Shown here in pieces: positions 25,855 through 43,174 of a stretch of DNA of 64,000 bases. The stretch is from assembly GCA_019914945.1 (NCBI GenBank), contig CM034103.1, positions 16,148,785 through 16,212,784 on the forward strand. Direction: 5' to 3'. Origin of the DNA: Typha latifolia (taxonomy: Eukaryota > Streptophyta > Magnoliopsida > Poales > Typhaceae). Under the pieces are notes generated by a model. It was not told where the DNA came from. It was given only the letters and a program-made list of their open reading frames with translations, and searched no databases. A program made the position numbers and the translations under genes. Position 1 is the stretch's first letter. The number at the start of each line of letters is the position of its first letter.

Positions 25855-27143
25855 TCAAACATAGTAGCCAGTAAAAGTGAATCCTCTTCCAACGATCTCG
25901 CCGACACAAAACCAAGCATACAACTCGAGCCCAAACAAGGCTGCAATTCCAGCATCCTCAACCTTCAGCTCCTTCCTGTTTCTCCATATGTGCTTCACAC
26001 CATCAAGCTCCTTCCAGAACAACTCATAGCGACCAGGAATACTGTAAAAGAAAGCAATAAATTTCGTGATATAGCTACCTGCAGCAACAATTTTGTTTTC
26101 CTGGAAAGAAATTGGTATCCTTTCCTGCTTAACATAAACAGTAAAAGCAATGACTGCTCATTGATTCAAGAATTTACAAGAAGACTGCTAACACAACTAC
26201 AATTTAGATATAACTTGGTAAGTGCTCAGAAAAAACAACGCATGGTAATTGATATTTTACATGCCACATAAACCAACAACATTTTTTTATGGAATAGTGA
26301 CCACTCACAGGCACTTCCAACGTTCACTTAATTGACACGACAAGGTTTTCTTTCCTAGAGGGCTCATATCTCCTCTGTCTAGCTTGACATAATAATAGGC
26401 AGAAGCTGCCAGTGAATACTACAAAGTTTAATTGATCTGAAAACATTAACCCTGGATCTTACCACCTTCACACAGTTCCATTGAGGGTCCAAGAACACGT
26501 CCTGATCACATGCACAGGAAAAGGGAAAAAAAATAACAGCAGTGAATAACAAAATCACTATTTTCATCTCATCAACCTTGTATGTAAGGTCCTTATTAAG
26601 ATCTCTAAAGTTTCAAATCAGCAACGTTTTGCAAATTAGGTAATTGTTGACGCGTTTTCAGATCAGTTCCACGAACTTCAAAAGAATAATGTTTAACCAC
26701 CCCTCTAATCTTTTGTTACCAGAAAACAAATCATTGTCAATGGAGAAGAAAATTTATAAGTCATAGCAGAACGCCTATTTTTGACCTTCTCAACATTTTC
26801 ATTATGTACCCTGAAGCACTTCAGTTACAGTTCGTCTTATAACTTCGATTCCATAAATATAGGTAAATCTTCAGGTTGCCCTTCCTTTTCTAATCTATGG
26901 CAGTTAAAAAACACATATTATAAGAAGACAAACGCATTTAAGCGCCGAAATGAACACTTGCCTCCCGAGGCGCGTATAAAAGAGCTTCTTTGACAAATCC
27001 TGGCACGTCTCAATGGTAGGCGGATCCACAATGTACTTCTTGTTATTCTCCAACAGCTCCTTATAGTACACAGAACCATGCTTCGCAACAAATTGGGAGG
27101 CCTGAGTCGCCTTCGATCGAAGCTGGTGCAGCTTCGACGCCAT
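25855..27143 (-). CDS. Mitochondrial ATP synthase subunit g (ATP20-like), 122 aa
   Basis: Small membrane subunit of the Fo sector, known to stabilise ATP synthase dimers in the inner mitochondrial membrane. Two exons: 26962-27143 and 25855-26041 (369 nt). Seen: MASKLHQLRSKATQASQFV, HGSVYYKELLENNKKYI, KLFYTRLGS/IPGRYE across the junction, WKELDGVKHIWRNRKELK and the C-terminal transmembrane segment LFGLELYAWFCVGEIVGRGFTFTGYYV with a GxxxG-like GEIVGRG. The exon 1 donor is GC, not GT (AG|GCAAGT), and gives exactly the family residue Ser-Ile-Pro-Gly-Arg at the joint. The reading frame closes only with this donor. The 5' leader region carries a (CT)n on the coding strand. Confidence 0.95.
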
Positions 27144-27397
27144 CTACTTGCTAAAACAAATCCAATAAGACCATTAAGGAGGAAAGAGAGAAGATTCCCC
27201 GATCTATAGAAAGAGATACACTCTTCGATCTATCTTATGCACTAAACCCTACGAAATGGGAGTGGATCGACACCCTAGAATTCCGACAAAATCCATGCGG
27301 GAGATATGGGGGTTTAAGAGATTTGAGCGCTAGGAATGGGAGAGAAGGAAGAGATTTACCTCTTGAAGGCAGAGACGAACGGAGGAGAAGGAGGGAG

Positions 27398-27401
<4 letters not shown>

Positions 27402-27441
<40 letters not shown>
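27402..27441. repeat. (GA)n microsatellite
   Basis: About 20 GA units; (CT)n on the ATP synthase g coding strand, about 260 bases upstream of its ATG. Confidence 0.95.
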
Positions 27442-27444
<3 letters not shown>

Positions 27445-28508
27445 TTGTGAAGTTCCCCAACGTAGACCTAGCAAGCGGTGGGCTTCTCGGTGGTATTTTA
27501 CTTTATTTTAGTGGTGGGAGGGGCTGGTTTCGTAATTTGACGCAAATTCGGAGGCTTATTGTGAGTAAATCGAAAATATTTAATAAAAAGGGTGTTAAAT
27601 ACATTTTATGGCTATATGCCTGCGCGGCTGCGCCTAAAATTACTTTGCCTCTTTATATTATAAAAATATTAAATTATTTCTTATAGTTATATATTTTTAT
27701 TAAATTTAACTTAAGTATCATAACTATTTTAGTTATTTGACGACTTAATAGTAAAAGCTTAGATGTTTTGCCTAACACACACAAGGAAAGTATTTTAGTT
27801 ATTTTATTTTGGTGACATATAGTTAAGTTTGATAAAAAAAATTACTTTAATCATAAATATAAAAACTCATTTAAAATATTTTAAAATATAAAAAAAAATA
27901 AAATAATTTTAGATATAGGTGTAAAATATATATTGAGTGATAACTTCAACTGACCTCAAAAGTCAAAATGGGAGTAAAATAATTTGTTAGCCATTATTTT
28001 TCATAAAAAAAATGAGTCACCTTGGAGAGAGAAATAAGAAAAAAACCATTTTATCCTTACAAATTAGGAGTTTTAGAGAATTATACAATTTTAATCGTTA
28101 AATTAGGAGAGAAAAATTAGTAATTAATAAATTGATCTATAAGTTCTTTCTTCTTTGCAATAATTCGAATACCTTCAAGTTATCTATCACCAATTCAATA
28201 AAACCCAACACCATTGAACCAATCTCAACAAGCTCATACAGGTACGGGTTTATCATTAATGTCCTAATCACAAATAGATGTTACAACTATTTTTGTAGAG
28301 AAAGTTCTCAATCAAGGAGATCTAAACAAACCAAACGATATGGTGCATTCCAACAAACAAAAACCAAATTATCACAAGTACAGAGCAATTACAGTATATA
28401 CCATTATACATGTTTATGCATCTGTTGAGTCACAGGACATATACAAAGTTTGCTTCATATGATACACATATCCACTATCTCACCTCCAGTGTCCACAATA
28501 TCCAGGAC

Positions 28509-28516
28509 TTAGTTTT

Positions 28517-28552
<36 letters not shown>
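28509..28552. repeat. Poly(T) tract (poly(A) on the NDUFS7 strand)
   Basis: About 44 bases of T with a single C interruption, 75-117 bases after the NDUFS7 stop codon. Confidence 0.95.
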
Positions 28553-28554
<2 letters not shown>

Positions 28555-28625
28555 TTCAGGGGACAATACAAAAGAGGCCAGAAAATCCAATTCATTTTAC
28601 TGAAGCAGAAGATCGTCAAGTTTCA

Positions 28626-30599
<1,974 letters not shown>

Positions 30600-30796
30600 G
30601 AACTCTTAAGGTTAGATTTTGTCGCGGATTTGGCGACGAGAAGAGAGAGAGAGTTGGAGAGGAAGCGGAGGGAGAAGGTAATCCTCAATGGAGCTCGAAG
30701 CTTCCAGAAATAGTGGAGAACTAAGGTGGTACGTAGACTCGAAAGTGGATGATCTGCAGCTCCAGATGTAAGAATTTCTTACAACGAGGGGCTGGA

Positions 30797-30833
30797 AGCC
30801 CACTGGGTCGACGGATCGGCCCACAAAAGCCCA
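30797..30833 (-). promoter_or_regulatory. Three site II elements (TGGGCY) upstream of NDUFS7
   Basis: On the gene strand: TGGGCT at 30828-30833, TGGGCC at 30818-30823, TGGGCT at 30797-30802, about 200-235 bases before the start codon. Clustered TGGGCY sites bind TCP factors and are known from promoters of plant nuclear genes for respiratory-chain subunits. Confidence 0.65.
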
Positions 30834-31198
30834 ATAAGAAGATAATATCATATATACTCATATTTACAATGAACCCGGTATCATTAAGAATCAAAACTCG
30901 TAAAATATTCGATGTCGTCTATAATTAAGACTTTCAATTGGCAAATATACAAAAAGACCCTTAAAATAAAGGAAAAGCAGGTAAGAAAATATAGAAAAAA
31001 AGGAAAAAAAAAAAAAAACTGGACACGGATTTCGGCAGGGGAAGCAGAAGAGAAGAAAGGAAGCATTTTTTTTTTCTCTTTTTGTTTCCTTTTCCTTTTC
31101 CTTTTCGCCTCCCTCCGTCGAATCAATCCCCATCAACGATTCCCCACTACTACTCTTCTCCTCCTATCTCATCCCAAACCCTCTTCGTCTTCTCTCTT

Positions 31199-31248
<50 letters not shown>

Positions 31249-31402
31249 CATGGTGGAGTCCTTCGCTGCAATCCCAACGAGCCCAGTGAATTCCACCCTT
31301 CTCTGATATCTCTCCTCTTTCCCGAGGGGAGCTTTCGATCTCCGCTTAGGTGGTCGATGCCCGTGTTCGCCGGCGTCGAAATCGCTTGGTTTCCGATCGA
31401 AA
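30834..31402. other. Divergent spacer between NDUFS7 and PP2A B55; B55 leader
   Basis: Contains the B55 5' leader with a (CT)n tract and several pyrimidine runs. No separate gene. Confidence 0.5.
31200..31245. repeat. (CT)n microsatellite in B55 leader
   Basis: About 22 CT units, 160-200 bases before the B55 start codon. Confidence 0.95.
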
Positions 31403-34400
31403 ATGAATGCAACTGATGTGGATGAAGTCACTACGTTGGCGCAGCCGCCGACACTTGGGTGGAAATTCTCGCAGGTCTTCGGGGAGAGGGCTCTGGGAGA
31501 GGAAGTGCAGGAAGGTGCGATCTTTCTCCTTATTAATTTATCGGGCTAAACTTTGGTGTAGATTGCTTTGAGGGTTGAGGTTTTCTTAATCAGTTAATTA
31601 GTTGCTTAGATCCTATCGAACTTTTATTCAAGAGTGCCGATTAAAGGGTGTCGGTGTCTGATAGGATAGTAAATAATAGTTCTTTTGATTTGAAGAGAGA
31701 AACTTGATGTACTTTTCTCTTGCTTTGTTAGTAGGATTCGGAGATTTAGCTCCAGCTACATCTTTTGTTTTGTTTTCTTTTTTCCTTTTAACTGAGGCAA
31801 AGCTACACCTGAGAACATTCGGGCACATTGTCATGTTTAACTATTTCTATATTGATAGTTATGGTAACTCATACTTGCTGACATTTAAGACTTTAAGTAT
31901 AGTGGATCAATATAACTTGTATATGAAGGTATACCTAATTTCACAGTGATGTTTCTCTTTTAAGTTGTCATTGTCTTTTGCATGTGTGCTTCTACTGTAG
32001 CTTGTGGCTTGTGACCTGTTGACTTATCATGTTTTATGTTAGAAGGAATGTAGGCATAGTTTAATTGTCGATAATTGGATATTGGACCAATTGTGAGACA
32101 CCTATTAACTTGTCATGAATGGACAATCTGCTAGCTGGAGTTCACAGACATGATGATCTTATGGCAGTGTAGGATATTATACATGATTATCTCTAATATT
32201 CCAATGGCAAGTTGTATGCATGTGTACTTGTATTTGTTTACTTCTTTGCTAGATGACATATACAAAAGCTTCTATCATAAATGTATCCTATTCCTATTAT
32301 TTCCTATTATTTTCCTGTACATCCTTCATAGGCATCCTAGTTTGATTGTCCTTTTCTGTTATGTGCTGTGTTTCTGGTCACTGTTGCATCTGTGGTGTTT
32401 ATAAACATCAATTGTAGTTTCTCTATCTTGATTTCCTTGCTAGCCTGTTTTGTTATGCTTGTAATATATACAGCCTGTTGCTTGCGCAGTTGACATTATC
32501 TCAGCAATTGAATTTGATAAATCTGGGAATCATCTTGCCACTGGAGATAGAGGAGGGCGTGTAGTTTTATTTGAAAGGACGGACCTCAAGGATGTATGCT
32601 AGACAACACAATCAACATGTTAATGTCTATGTCTTGCATCCTATGTTTGATAATTACTACAATGTTTTTGCATTTTCTTCTTTGTTCCTTCTGTAGAATG
32701 TTCATAGAAGGGATTTAGAGAAGGCAGATTGTCCAATTAACAGGCATCCTGAATTCTGCTATAAAACAGAGTTTCAAAGTCATGAACCAGAGGTACCATT
32801 CCATTGTACTTTGCTGATGGCAATCTGATGTTCTTTGGATCCATATCTAACTTGGTATATCTTCCATTTCATGCAATCAGTTTGATTACCTTAAAAGTTT
32901 GGAAATAGAAGAAAAGATCAACAAGATAAGATGGTGTCAGACATCAAATAGTTCATTGTTTCTTCTCTCCACTAATGACAAAACTATCAAGTTTTGGAAG
33001 GTAACCTCAACTTTTTTAAGCATCATTTTTCTATACATTGCATATTTTGAAAAATGATCTTTATGGCTGATGAATTGATGATTAATAATTCTTCTGGTCC
33101 TTTCTATCACAGATTTCTTATTGTAAACATTTTTAAGTTTTTTTTGTCAAAAAAAACATTTTTTATCTTTTGATATTATATTCCGCGCCCATTCACAGAG
33201 ATGTTCTTATTAAATTTTGCTATTATGTTTTCTGTAATGTTAGGAAAGGAGTTTCCTTCTTTTTGTTTTTCTACTCAAATCTATTCATTTATGTGCCATT
33301 TCTATTCTACCATGTAGTTAGTAACTTAGTGGTCACGAGTGTAAGTCCTCCATCTAGTGAAAACTGTGGGTGGGCTTTCCTTCCGCTTTTTCTTTGGTCT
33401 GGTTTCATAATGCAGGAGTCATTGCACATTCTTGTACATGGGATTATTCTTTTCTTTTGCATGCAAACACTTGAATAATCCTCACTGTTGTTTAGAAACA
33501 AACTATGAAAAAGTGTATGCACAGAGCTATCATTTTTTAATCCAACCTTTTATTTCCTTATGTCACTGTTATTTATCTTCATCTAATATACCTTGGATTT
33601 TATCTTTTTTCAATACTTCAATTCATCCTTTTGTGCCCTTCTAGTTCTGAAATTGTATATCTTAATGTGGTTTTGATCTAAAAGTAGTTTTGGAGATTTG
33701 GCTGCACTAATGATAGGTATTTGGACTTCATGTCTAATTTATATTCGTATGGTCTCTCTAGTTGGTAGCTATGTATAAATGTAACATGAATAAGTTACAG
33801 TTGCATCTTACTTGATATTTGCATTTTCATGACATTTCTATTCTAACTGTAGGTGCAAGAAAAGAAGGTGAAAAATGTTTCAGAGATGAATTTGGATCGT
33901 TCACATGCTCTAGTCAATGGTAGTAGCCCAAGGTTATATCTTCTGAATGGTGGATGTGCAGAAAGGTCATATACAAACAAGGATTTTTCATTTCCACCAG
34001 GCGGATTTCCTTCGCTACGCTTGCCTGTGGTAGTTGTACTTATCACAGACTATTTGTTTATGCATTGAAAAAATGAATAATTTCTAATAATGTACTTTAT
34101 CTGCACCAGATTGATAAGTGGTAGATATTGCATAAGACTGTTCAGCATCATTTGTTTTTATGGAGCAATATAATTATATTATCACTCTTTCTTCTACCTT
34201 ACTTTCCAAAGTACCTCTGTTACTAATAATAGTTACTTTCATTTTTCCTGATTATTTCCATATGCCAAATAATTTCCTTTTAAGCAGATTTCAAGCAAAG
34301 AAACAAATCTTGTTGCCAAATGCCGAAGAGTCTATGCTCATGCACATGATTATCACATCAATTCCATTTCAGCTAACAGGTTTGTACATTTTTTAACTTA

Positions 34401-36703
34401 TCTTCTAGTTGCATAGTTCTTTAAGCAACCATATTGCTTAGGACTAGATATCAGTGCAATGAACTTTCTTAAAATTAAGGCCACTGCTCATGACTACTGA
34501 TACAGTCACGTTTCCTTGCTGTCCTCTTTAAACATTGTATCTTTTTCTTGGTCACTTACTTTCTTCACTATTTATTTATTTTCAGTGATGGTGAGACTTT
34601 CATATCAGCAGATGATTTGCGTATAAATCTTTGGAACTTGGAAATAAGCAACCAGAGTTTTAACATTGTCGATGTCAAGCCTTCAAATATGGAGGATCTT
34701 ACAGGTATACATTCTGGAGATATGAACTTGGTGTACCTATTGGTGTTTGCGGCATTGCCTTGATATCTTATGTATTCATATGACAGATAGGAACATCTTC
34801 TCAAAATCAGATGTACCTTTATTATTTACTCTATGGAGTATTAAGTGGCAACACTGTTGCATGAACTGCTAGATTTTACTGAGTTTTTTTTTTTTCCTTT
34901 TTGTGTTAAATCTATTAGGCGAAGTTTCATAACTCATCTATTTCTGAAATGCAGAGGTGATAACATCTGCTGAGTTTCACCCTACTCACTGTAACACATT
35001 GGCATATAGTAGCTCAAAGGGCATAATACGACTTATTGATTTGAGGCGATCAGCTTTATGCGACAACAATTCTCTTTTGTAATTACTCTCTCTGCCCCTC
35101 TCTTGTATTATCCTGAAACCTTTTAAGGTTTTAGAAGGCCATGTTGAGTATTACCATTTTCTATTGTTTCAATAGCTAATGTTGCATCCTTATAGGTTTC
35201 AGGAGCATGGGGCACCAGTTTCGCGGTCCTTCTTTACTGAGATTATTGCTTCAATTTCAGATATCAAGTTCTCGAAGGATGGAAGACATATCCTAAGTCG
35301 TGATTACATGACTCTCAAGGTTCAAGAATCTTGTTTGTATGTATTTGGTTATTTATTGTTTGTATGCACTATTATCTTGGAGAAAGAAGATTCAAGTAAG
35401 AAGTTTATGAACACCAAGTCGTGATTTTGTTGTTCGAAGGACTTGTTCAATACAATCTCAGAAATTGTATTGAATTTTAATCATTGTCTTGCTTGGTCCG
35501 AGAAAATTTAGCTGGATTACAACCCATATCTTGGAGAAAGAAGTGTAACTGATGTAACATCCATATATATATTCTGCATATAGGTGCTTCATATATTTTA
35601 TAGCTCGCACTACACATAGCCAATAACTATAGCAAGTATGAGTACATTATCTTTGTTTTCTTTGATTGTATCTAGGTAGTAGGTACAAATGTCCCAACCA
35701 AGATGTGTATGATAAGACAATAGAAACTGGTCGCATAATTCACTGTTCCTATCATTTAAATTAGAAGTTTCATTCATCTACCTGTTTCTTTTTTTTTTTC
35801 CCTTCCTTGCAGCTATGGGACATAAACATGAATTCTGGTCCTCTTGCTACTTTCCAGGTCCATGAATATTTAAGGCCCAAGGTGATTTCTTTTGAATTAA
35901 GATTAGTTCAGCATATGTACTATTTTCTTTGAGAGAGTGGTTGTTGATTGACATGTGCTTTTGTACAGTTATGTGATTTATATGAAAATGACTCAATCTT
36001 TGACAAATTTGAGTGCTGTTTAAGTGGAGATGGACTACGGGTAGCAACCGGTTCTTACAAGTAATATTCTGTACTTCCACTACAATGATTGGTTAATGCC
36101 CAATGCCCTCGAAATATTAATTTCATAGTTTTTTTTTTGAAATTTTTGGCTCCAGCAACCTTTTCCGTGTGTTCGGTTGTGTTGGTGGAAGCAATGAAAT
36201 GACAACTTTGGAAGCGAGTAAAAACCCTATGAGGTATGGTTCATGCAGTTCTTTGTAAAAGAAGTTATGATAAGAAAGAAACATGGTTAATGTATCAAAA
36301 GAAGATGGATATGTCTGCTTAGGGAACTTATCAATGTCATGTTGTATGTTTGTCATATTAGCTCAACTGTATCTGTTTTCATACCATTTAGGAGACAAGT
36401 ACAAGACCTTGCAAGGCCTCCAAGTTATCTGAGCAGTGCAACAGGTGGCGGCAGACGAGGTCAGCATCTTGCTGTTCTCTTCAGCAGTTCCAACAGCTTA
36501 CTTGCAACTTCTCATTTCTTAGTCAGCCATCATCAGAAATCTTCTTATGTAATTAAATTCTTGCAGGAACTGAAACCCCTGGAGTCGATGGCAATGGGAA
36601 TTCATATGATTTCACTACGAAATTGCTCCATTTAGCGTGGCATCCAACTGAGAATTCAATTGCTTGTGCTGCTGCCAATAGCTTGTACATGTACTATGCA
36701 TAA
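31403..36703 (+). CDS. PP2A 55-kDa regulatory subunit B (B55), 14 exons, 503 aa
   Basis: WD40 beta-propeller subunit that sets substrate choice of the PP2A A-C core. Exons: 31403-31514, 32490-32593, 32697-32792, 32881-33000, 33853-34029, 34288-34379, 34586-34704, 34955-35078, 35196-35319, 35813-35881, 35969-36060, 36156-36233, 36392-36459, 36567-36703 (1512 nt). Seen: [156 protein letters not shown], and the C-terminal [25 protein letters not shown]. Length and order match plant B-beta/B-alpha subunits. Which paralogue it is cannot be told. Confidence 0.96.
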
Positions 36704-37687
36704 GAGATGGCGAGCACCGAGACAGAGAGTTCTTGTCTTCTTGAGCACTGCTTCTGGTGAAAGCCTTTAGCTTTCATGCAACCAAATGGGAAATGCCTGA
36801 TGCTATCATTATATGGTCACATACTATACTGTCCCTCTCGAGGCCAGAGAAGGCTGCCGGAATCCATGAGGAAGTATTTCAACCATTGTTCCCGGGCTGG
36901 TGGCTTGGTTCTGAATTCTCTTCCGGGGAAAAATATACCCCATCTTTCTTTGCAGTGCTCGTCTAAGGTTCAAGTGTGTGATTGTACCTCTCCTACCAAA
37001 GTAGAAAACCATCAAGGGTCTACCTTGGTTGTTAAGGAGATGAGTATTGTATGTGCTTGTTTCATTTAAGCCATAATGTGCCAACTCTTTTTCTTTATTT
37101 TTTTTTTCGTTATTGGAACTGTTGTCTGTTAATTTTTCTATTTCAAATAGCTAATTTATTAAAAAGAAGCTAAATATTTGTGTATCATTCAGCTTTGCTT
37201 GTAATAGAAAGACCAGAACTTTTTTTTCTTTGTTTTCCTCCATATTGCCTCTCCAGCTGCAATGGTGAATTAGCATCTCAGGCATGTAAGGATTTGTAAT
37301 AAATGATTTAAGGATATCTTTATTCATGGATAGAATATTTTCCCTTTTCACCTTGTGGTTAATTGTTATTTATTGTTGTGCTACTGGATAGAATAAATTT
37401 ATTCCTTAACCAACGTCTACCATTTTAATTCTCGCCCTAATTCGCTTTTTTTAGAAGAAAAATTATAACTTTATCCATTAAAACACGTTTATTTTGGTAA
37501 TAGCAGTAAGCATTAGGTATTATATAATTCACATCAAACCCAACTCGAGTTCAAATGGGATGCAGGCTTTACAATGGAAAATAGCCCTGTCTTGGCTTCT
37601 CCTCGCTTTTTTAGAATTTATTATTATTATTATTAGCTCGAATTTGGTGGTCAAAAGCCCTGTCTTGCTATGCTAGTTTGCTTCCTG
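36704..37687. other. Intergenic region between B55 and PRMT1
   Basis: B55 3' UTR (to roughly 37100-37300) followed by AT-rich sequence. No gene recognised. Confidence 0.5.
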
Positions 37688-37733
37688 GCTCCCAAAACCC
37701 TAGTCTTTCCGCTCCCAAAACCCTAGTCTTTCC
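37688..37733 (+). repeat. Perfect 23-bp tandem duplication with telo-boxes
   Basis: Units 37688-37710 and 37711-37733 are identical, each with AAAACCCTAG (telo-box type), and end 7 bases before the PRMT1 ATG, so they lie in the 5' leader. Confidence 0.95.
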
Positions 37734-37740
37734 TCGCGAT

Positions 37741-40923
<3,183 letters not shown>

Positions 40924-42971
40924 CCATGATTTCTGCTTGGAAGAGGAGGATTAGCATCATTACATGGTGTTTTGATTCTTATATATTTCTTGGAAAATAT
41001 TTATCAGCAGCCCACGAAATGGTGCTTCAAGTTTCACATGCATGTAACTTATTATTTATCTTGTAGTAAATTTTGACGTTTCATGCAATCCCTTTCCATT
41101 TTCTTGACAAGATATGTTAAAAAAACTCACGGAAAGATGAGTTTTCAGAGAAAAGTGCAAGCAGTATCTCGACTGTTCTTGCTAATCTCTTTGTCAATTT
41201 GTTATACAGCATGCTAATTTGTTTGGTTGCATTTTATCTAGTGATTGAGATGCCAGAAATTTTTACAAGTTGAGTCATATATACATGATTTCTGGAAACT
41301 TATGTGTTAATGTTAGGTTGATTTCATACCAACAAATCAATCTTGAATAAAGTATTTGTCTACAACATTTTTCTCAAAAAAAGGGCAAAAAGGATAAGAA
41401 AAATTGTAAATAGAGACATTGAGTGGTATCACTTGTACGTGCCAATCATCTACATATTTCTATATTTTAACAAAAATTATCACATCCATCTAATGTTTCA
41501 TTGTGTCATCAAGCAATTTAAACTAACCACCCTTACTACTATAAACTCATTATCCAGATTGCCTTGCTCTACCAAACAGCATGCCTATGCTTTTCTCTCA
41601 CTAACTTTGCCAAGACTTGCAATACTTCTAAAGAATCAACAAAGAGAGATTAGAGGGAAAGATAATAGAGTAAAGAGGAAGTTTCTAGACTACATTCTAA
41701 ACAATCCAAAATTTTCTCTGTCAGGTGATTCTTGTACTACATTCTTAAGAAAGGATACATACAAAAACACATGCACATGGACACATGAGCAATATCTCCT
41801 CTCTCTAAATAACAACCTTTTTTTTGTGTGCCAGATCTCATTCTGTACCTTCTTCTAGTGTGGTGATGGAAGCAAAGGGAATGAGAAGCCTTGTTTGCTG
41901 CTTAAACTTTAGGATCAAAGTTTTGCAGATGCTACCATGAATGCCATCACAAATGCAGGGATGCTGGAAAGCTCCAAGTTTTGATGATTCATTTTATATT
42001 TGTTCTTTATGGTTGATGGGAAGGACACTGAAGCCTGCCTGGATACTTGCTCTGTTTGACTGCAACCACCAAATGAAATCAAATGTATGACAGTTTGGAG
42101 ATCTAGATCACACTAATTCTGTCAAAAATAACAGTTAGAATAAACTACATAATTATACTGAATAATGGCAGCATTAGACTTGAGTATACAGAACTAGAAT
42201 TAATTAATATGTTATTTATACTAACAAAGAAAAGGATTCCATGGCTCTATGGTTGGTTTACATCAAAAATAAATTAGTTTTCATGATAAATGTCAACAGC
42301 TGATATTAGATTTTGCATCGATTTGGTTGCGGAATAAGAGAGTGATATTTGTAAATTAACACAAATATTTTATTTATATTTTTCTATAAAAGAGTCGTAA
42401 TAGAGGAAAAGTGCATAATTTTTTACTCTTAGTTTTTTTTCTTATGCACTAACTAACCAAACGACACCTTAAATTTTCTAGTTTAGTACTGTAGCACATA
42501 TCTGTATAGATTCTCTTTGATTACATAAGTCAATGTGAAACTAATTAGTCCAAGCTGAGGAAATCTACTGTTCTTTTGTTATGCCCTACCAATCAGAAGC
42601 TTTTTTTTTTCTCTCTCTCTCTCTCTCTCTCTCTATTGTATGTTTGTAATTTTAATGGTCAAGGAAATATTTATATTTTCATGGCTAAAAATCAATATAA
42701 TTTTCTAATTTTGAAAAATTAATGTGCAATTGTGTGTGCTTTTCTATTTTTCTAATTTTATATTTAAGATCTGAACGCTTCTGCTTGGCTGTCCAAATGT
42801 TCAAATGATTCCCAAGGCCCCAAGGGGGGATTTAAATTCAAAAAGTCAATGTGTTTGGTTAGTTGTTCTGGTGCCTCGAGATGCGTGTCGTTGGTAAATT
42901 AACGGTGATCGCATGCATCCTTTTGTACTTGGAACCCGGACCAAAGCGAATAGAGCTAAGAAAGGCACCTG

Positions 42972-43010
<39 letters not shown>

Positions 43011-43174
43011 TGGTTCGTCTCTCGTCTCAACTTCGGTTCCTCTCTTTGTGTGGAGATATTTTTTCTTCCCTTTTTACCCTTCTCCCTCTTCTCTCTGGTT
43101 TCCGTCGAGGAGGAGGACGAGGGGGGGAAAGGAGGAGCTTTTCCTTCGGTTTTTTTGTTTTTTTTGGGGGATTA
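40924..43174. other. Intergenic region between PRMT1 and the SINAT gene
   Basis: A 2.2-kb AT-rich spacer. An open frame of 171 codons at 41343-41858 has AT-driven composition (Lys/Ile/Asn/Phe-rich) and no recognisable motif. CT tracts at 42611-42635 and 42977-43006, the latter in the presumed SINAT leader. Confidence 0.5.
42977..43006. repeat. (CT)n microsatellite in SINAT leader
   Basis: About 15 CT units, 170-200 bases before the SINAT start codon. Confidence 0.9.

Larger units (their letters stand above)
27144..28625. other. Intergenic region upstream of ATP synthase g, downstream of NDUFS7
   Basis: Near 27400 is a CT/GA tract in the presumed leader of ATP synthase g, with one TGGGCT at 27479-27484. 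Bases 27540-28130 are very AT-rich with no recognisable gene. The T tract near 28510-28552 lies in the presumed NDUFS7 3' UTR. Confidence 0.5.

Noticed and set aside
41343..41858. 171-codon open frame in the PRMT1-SINAT spacer
   Set aside because: No splice or start context, AT-driven composition, no motif recognised.
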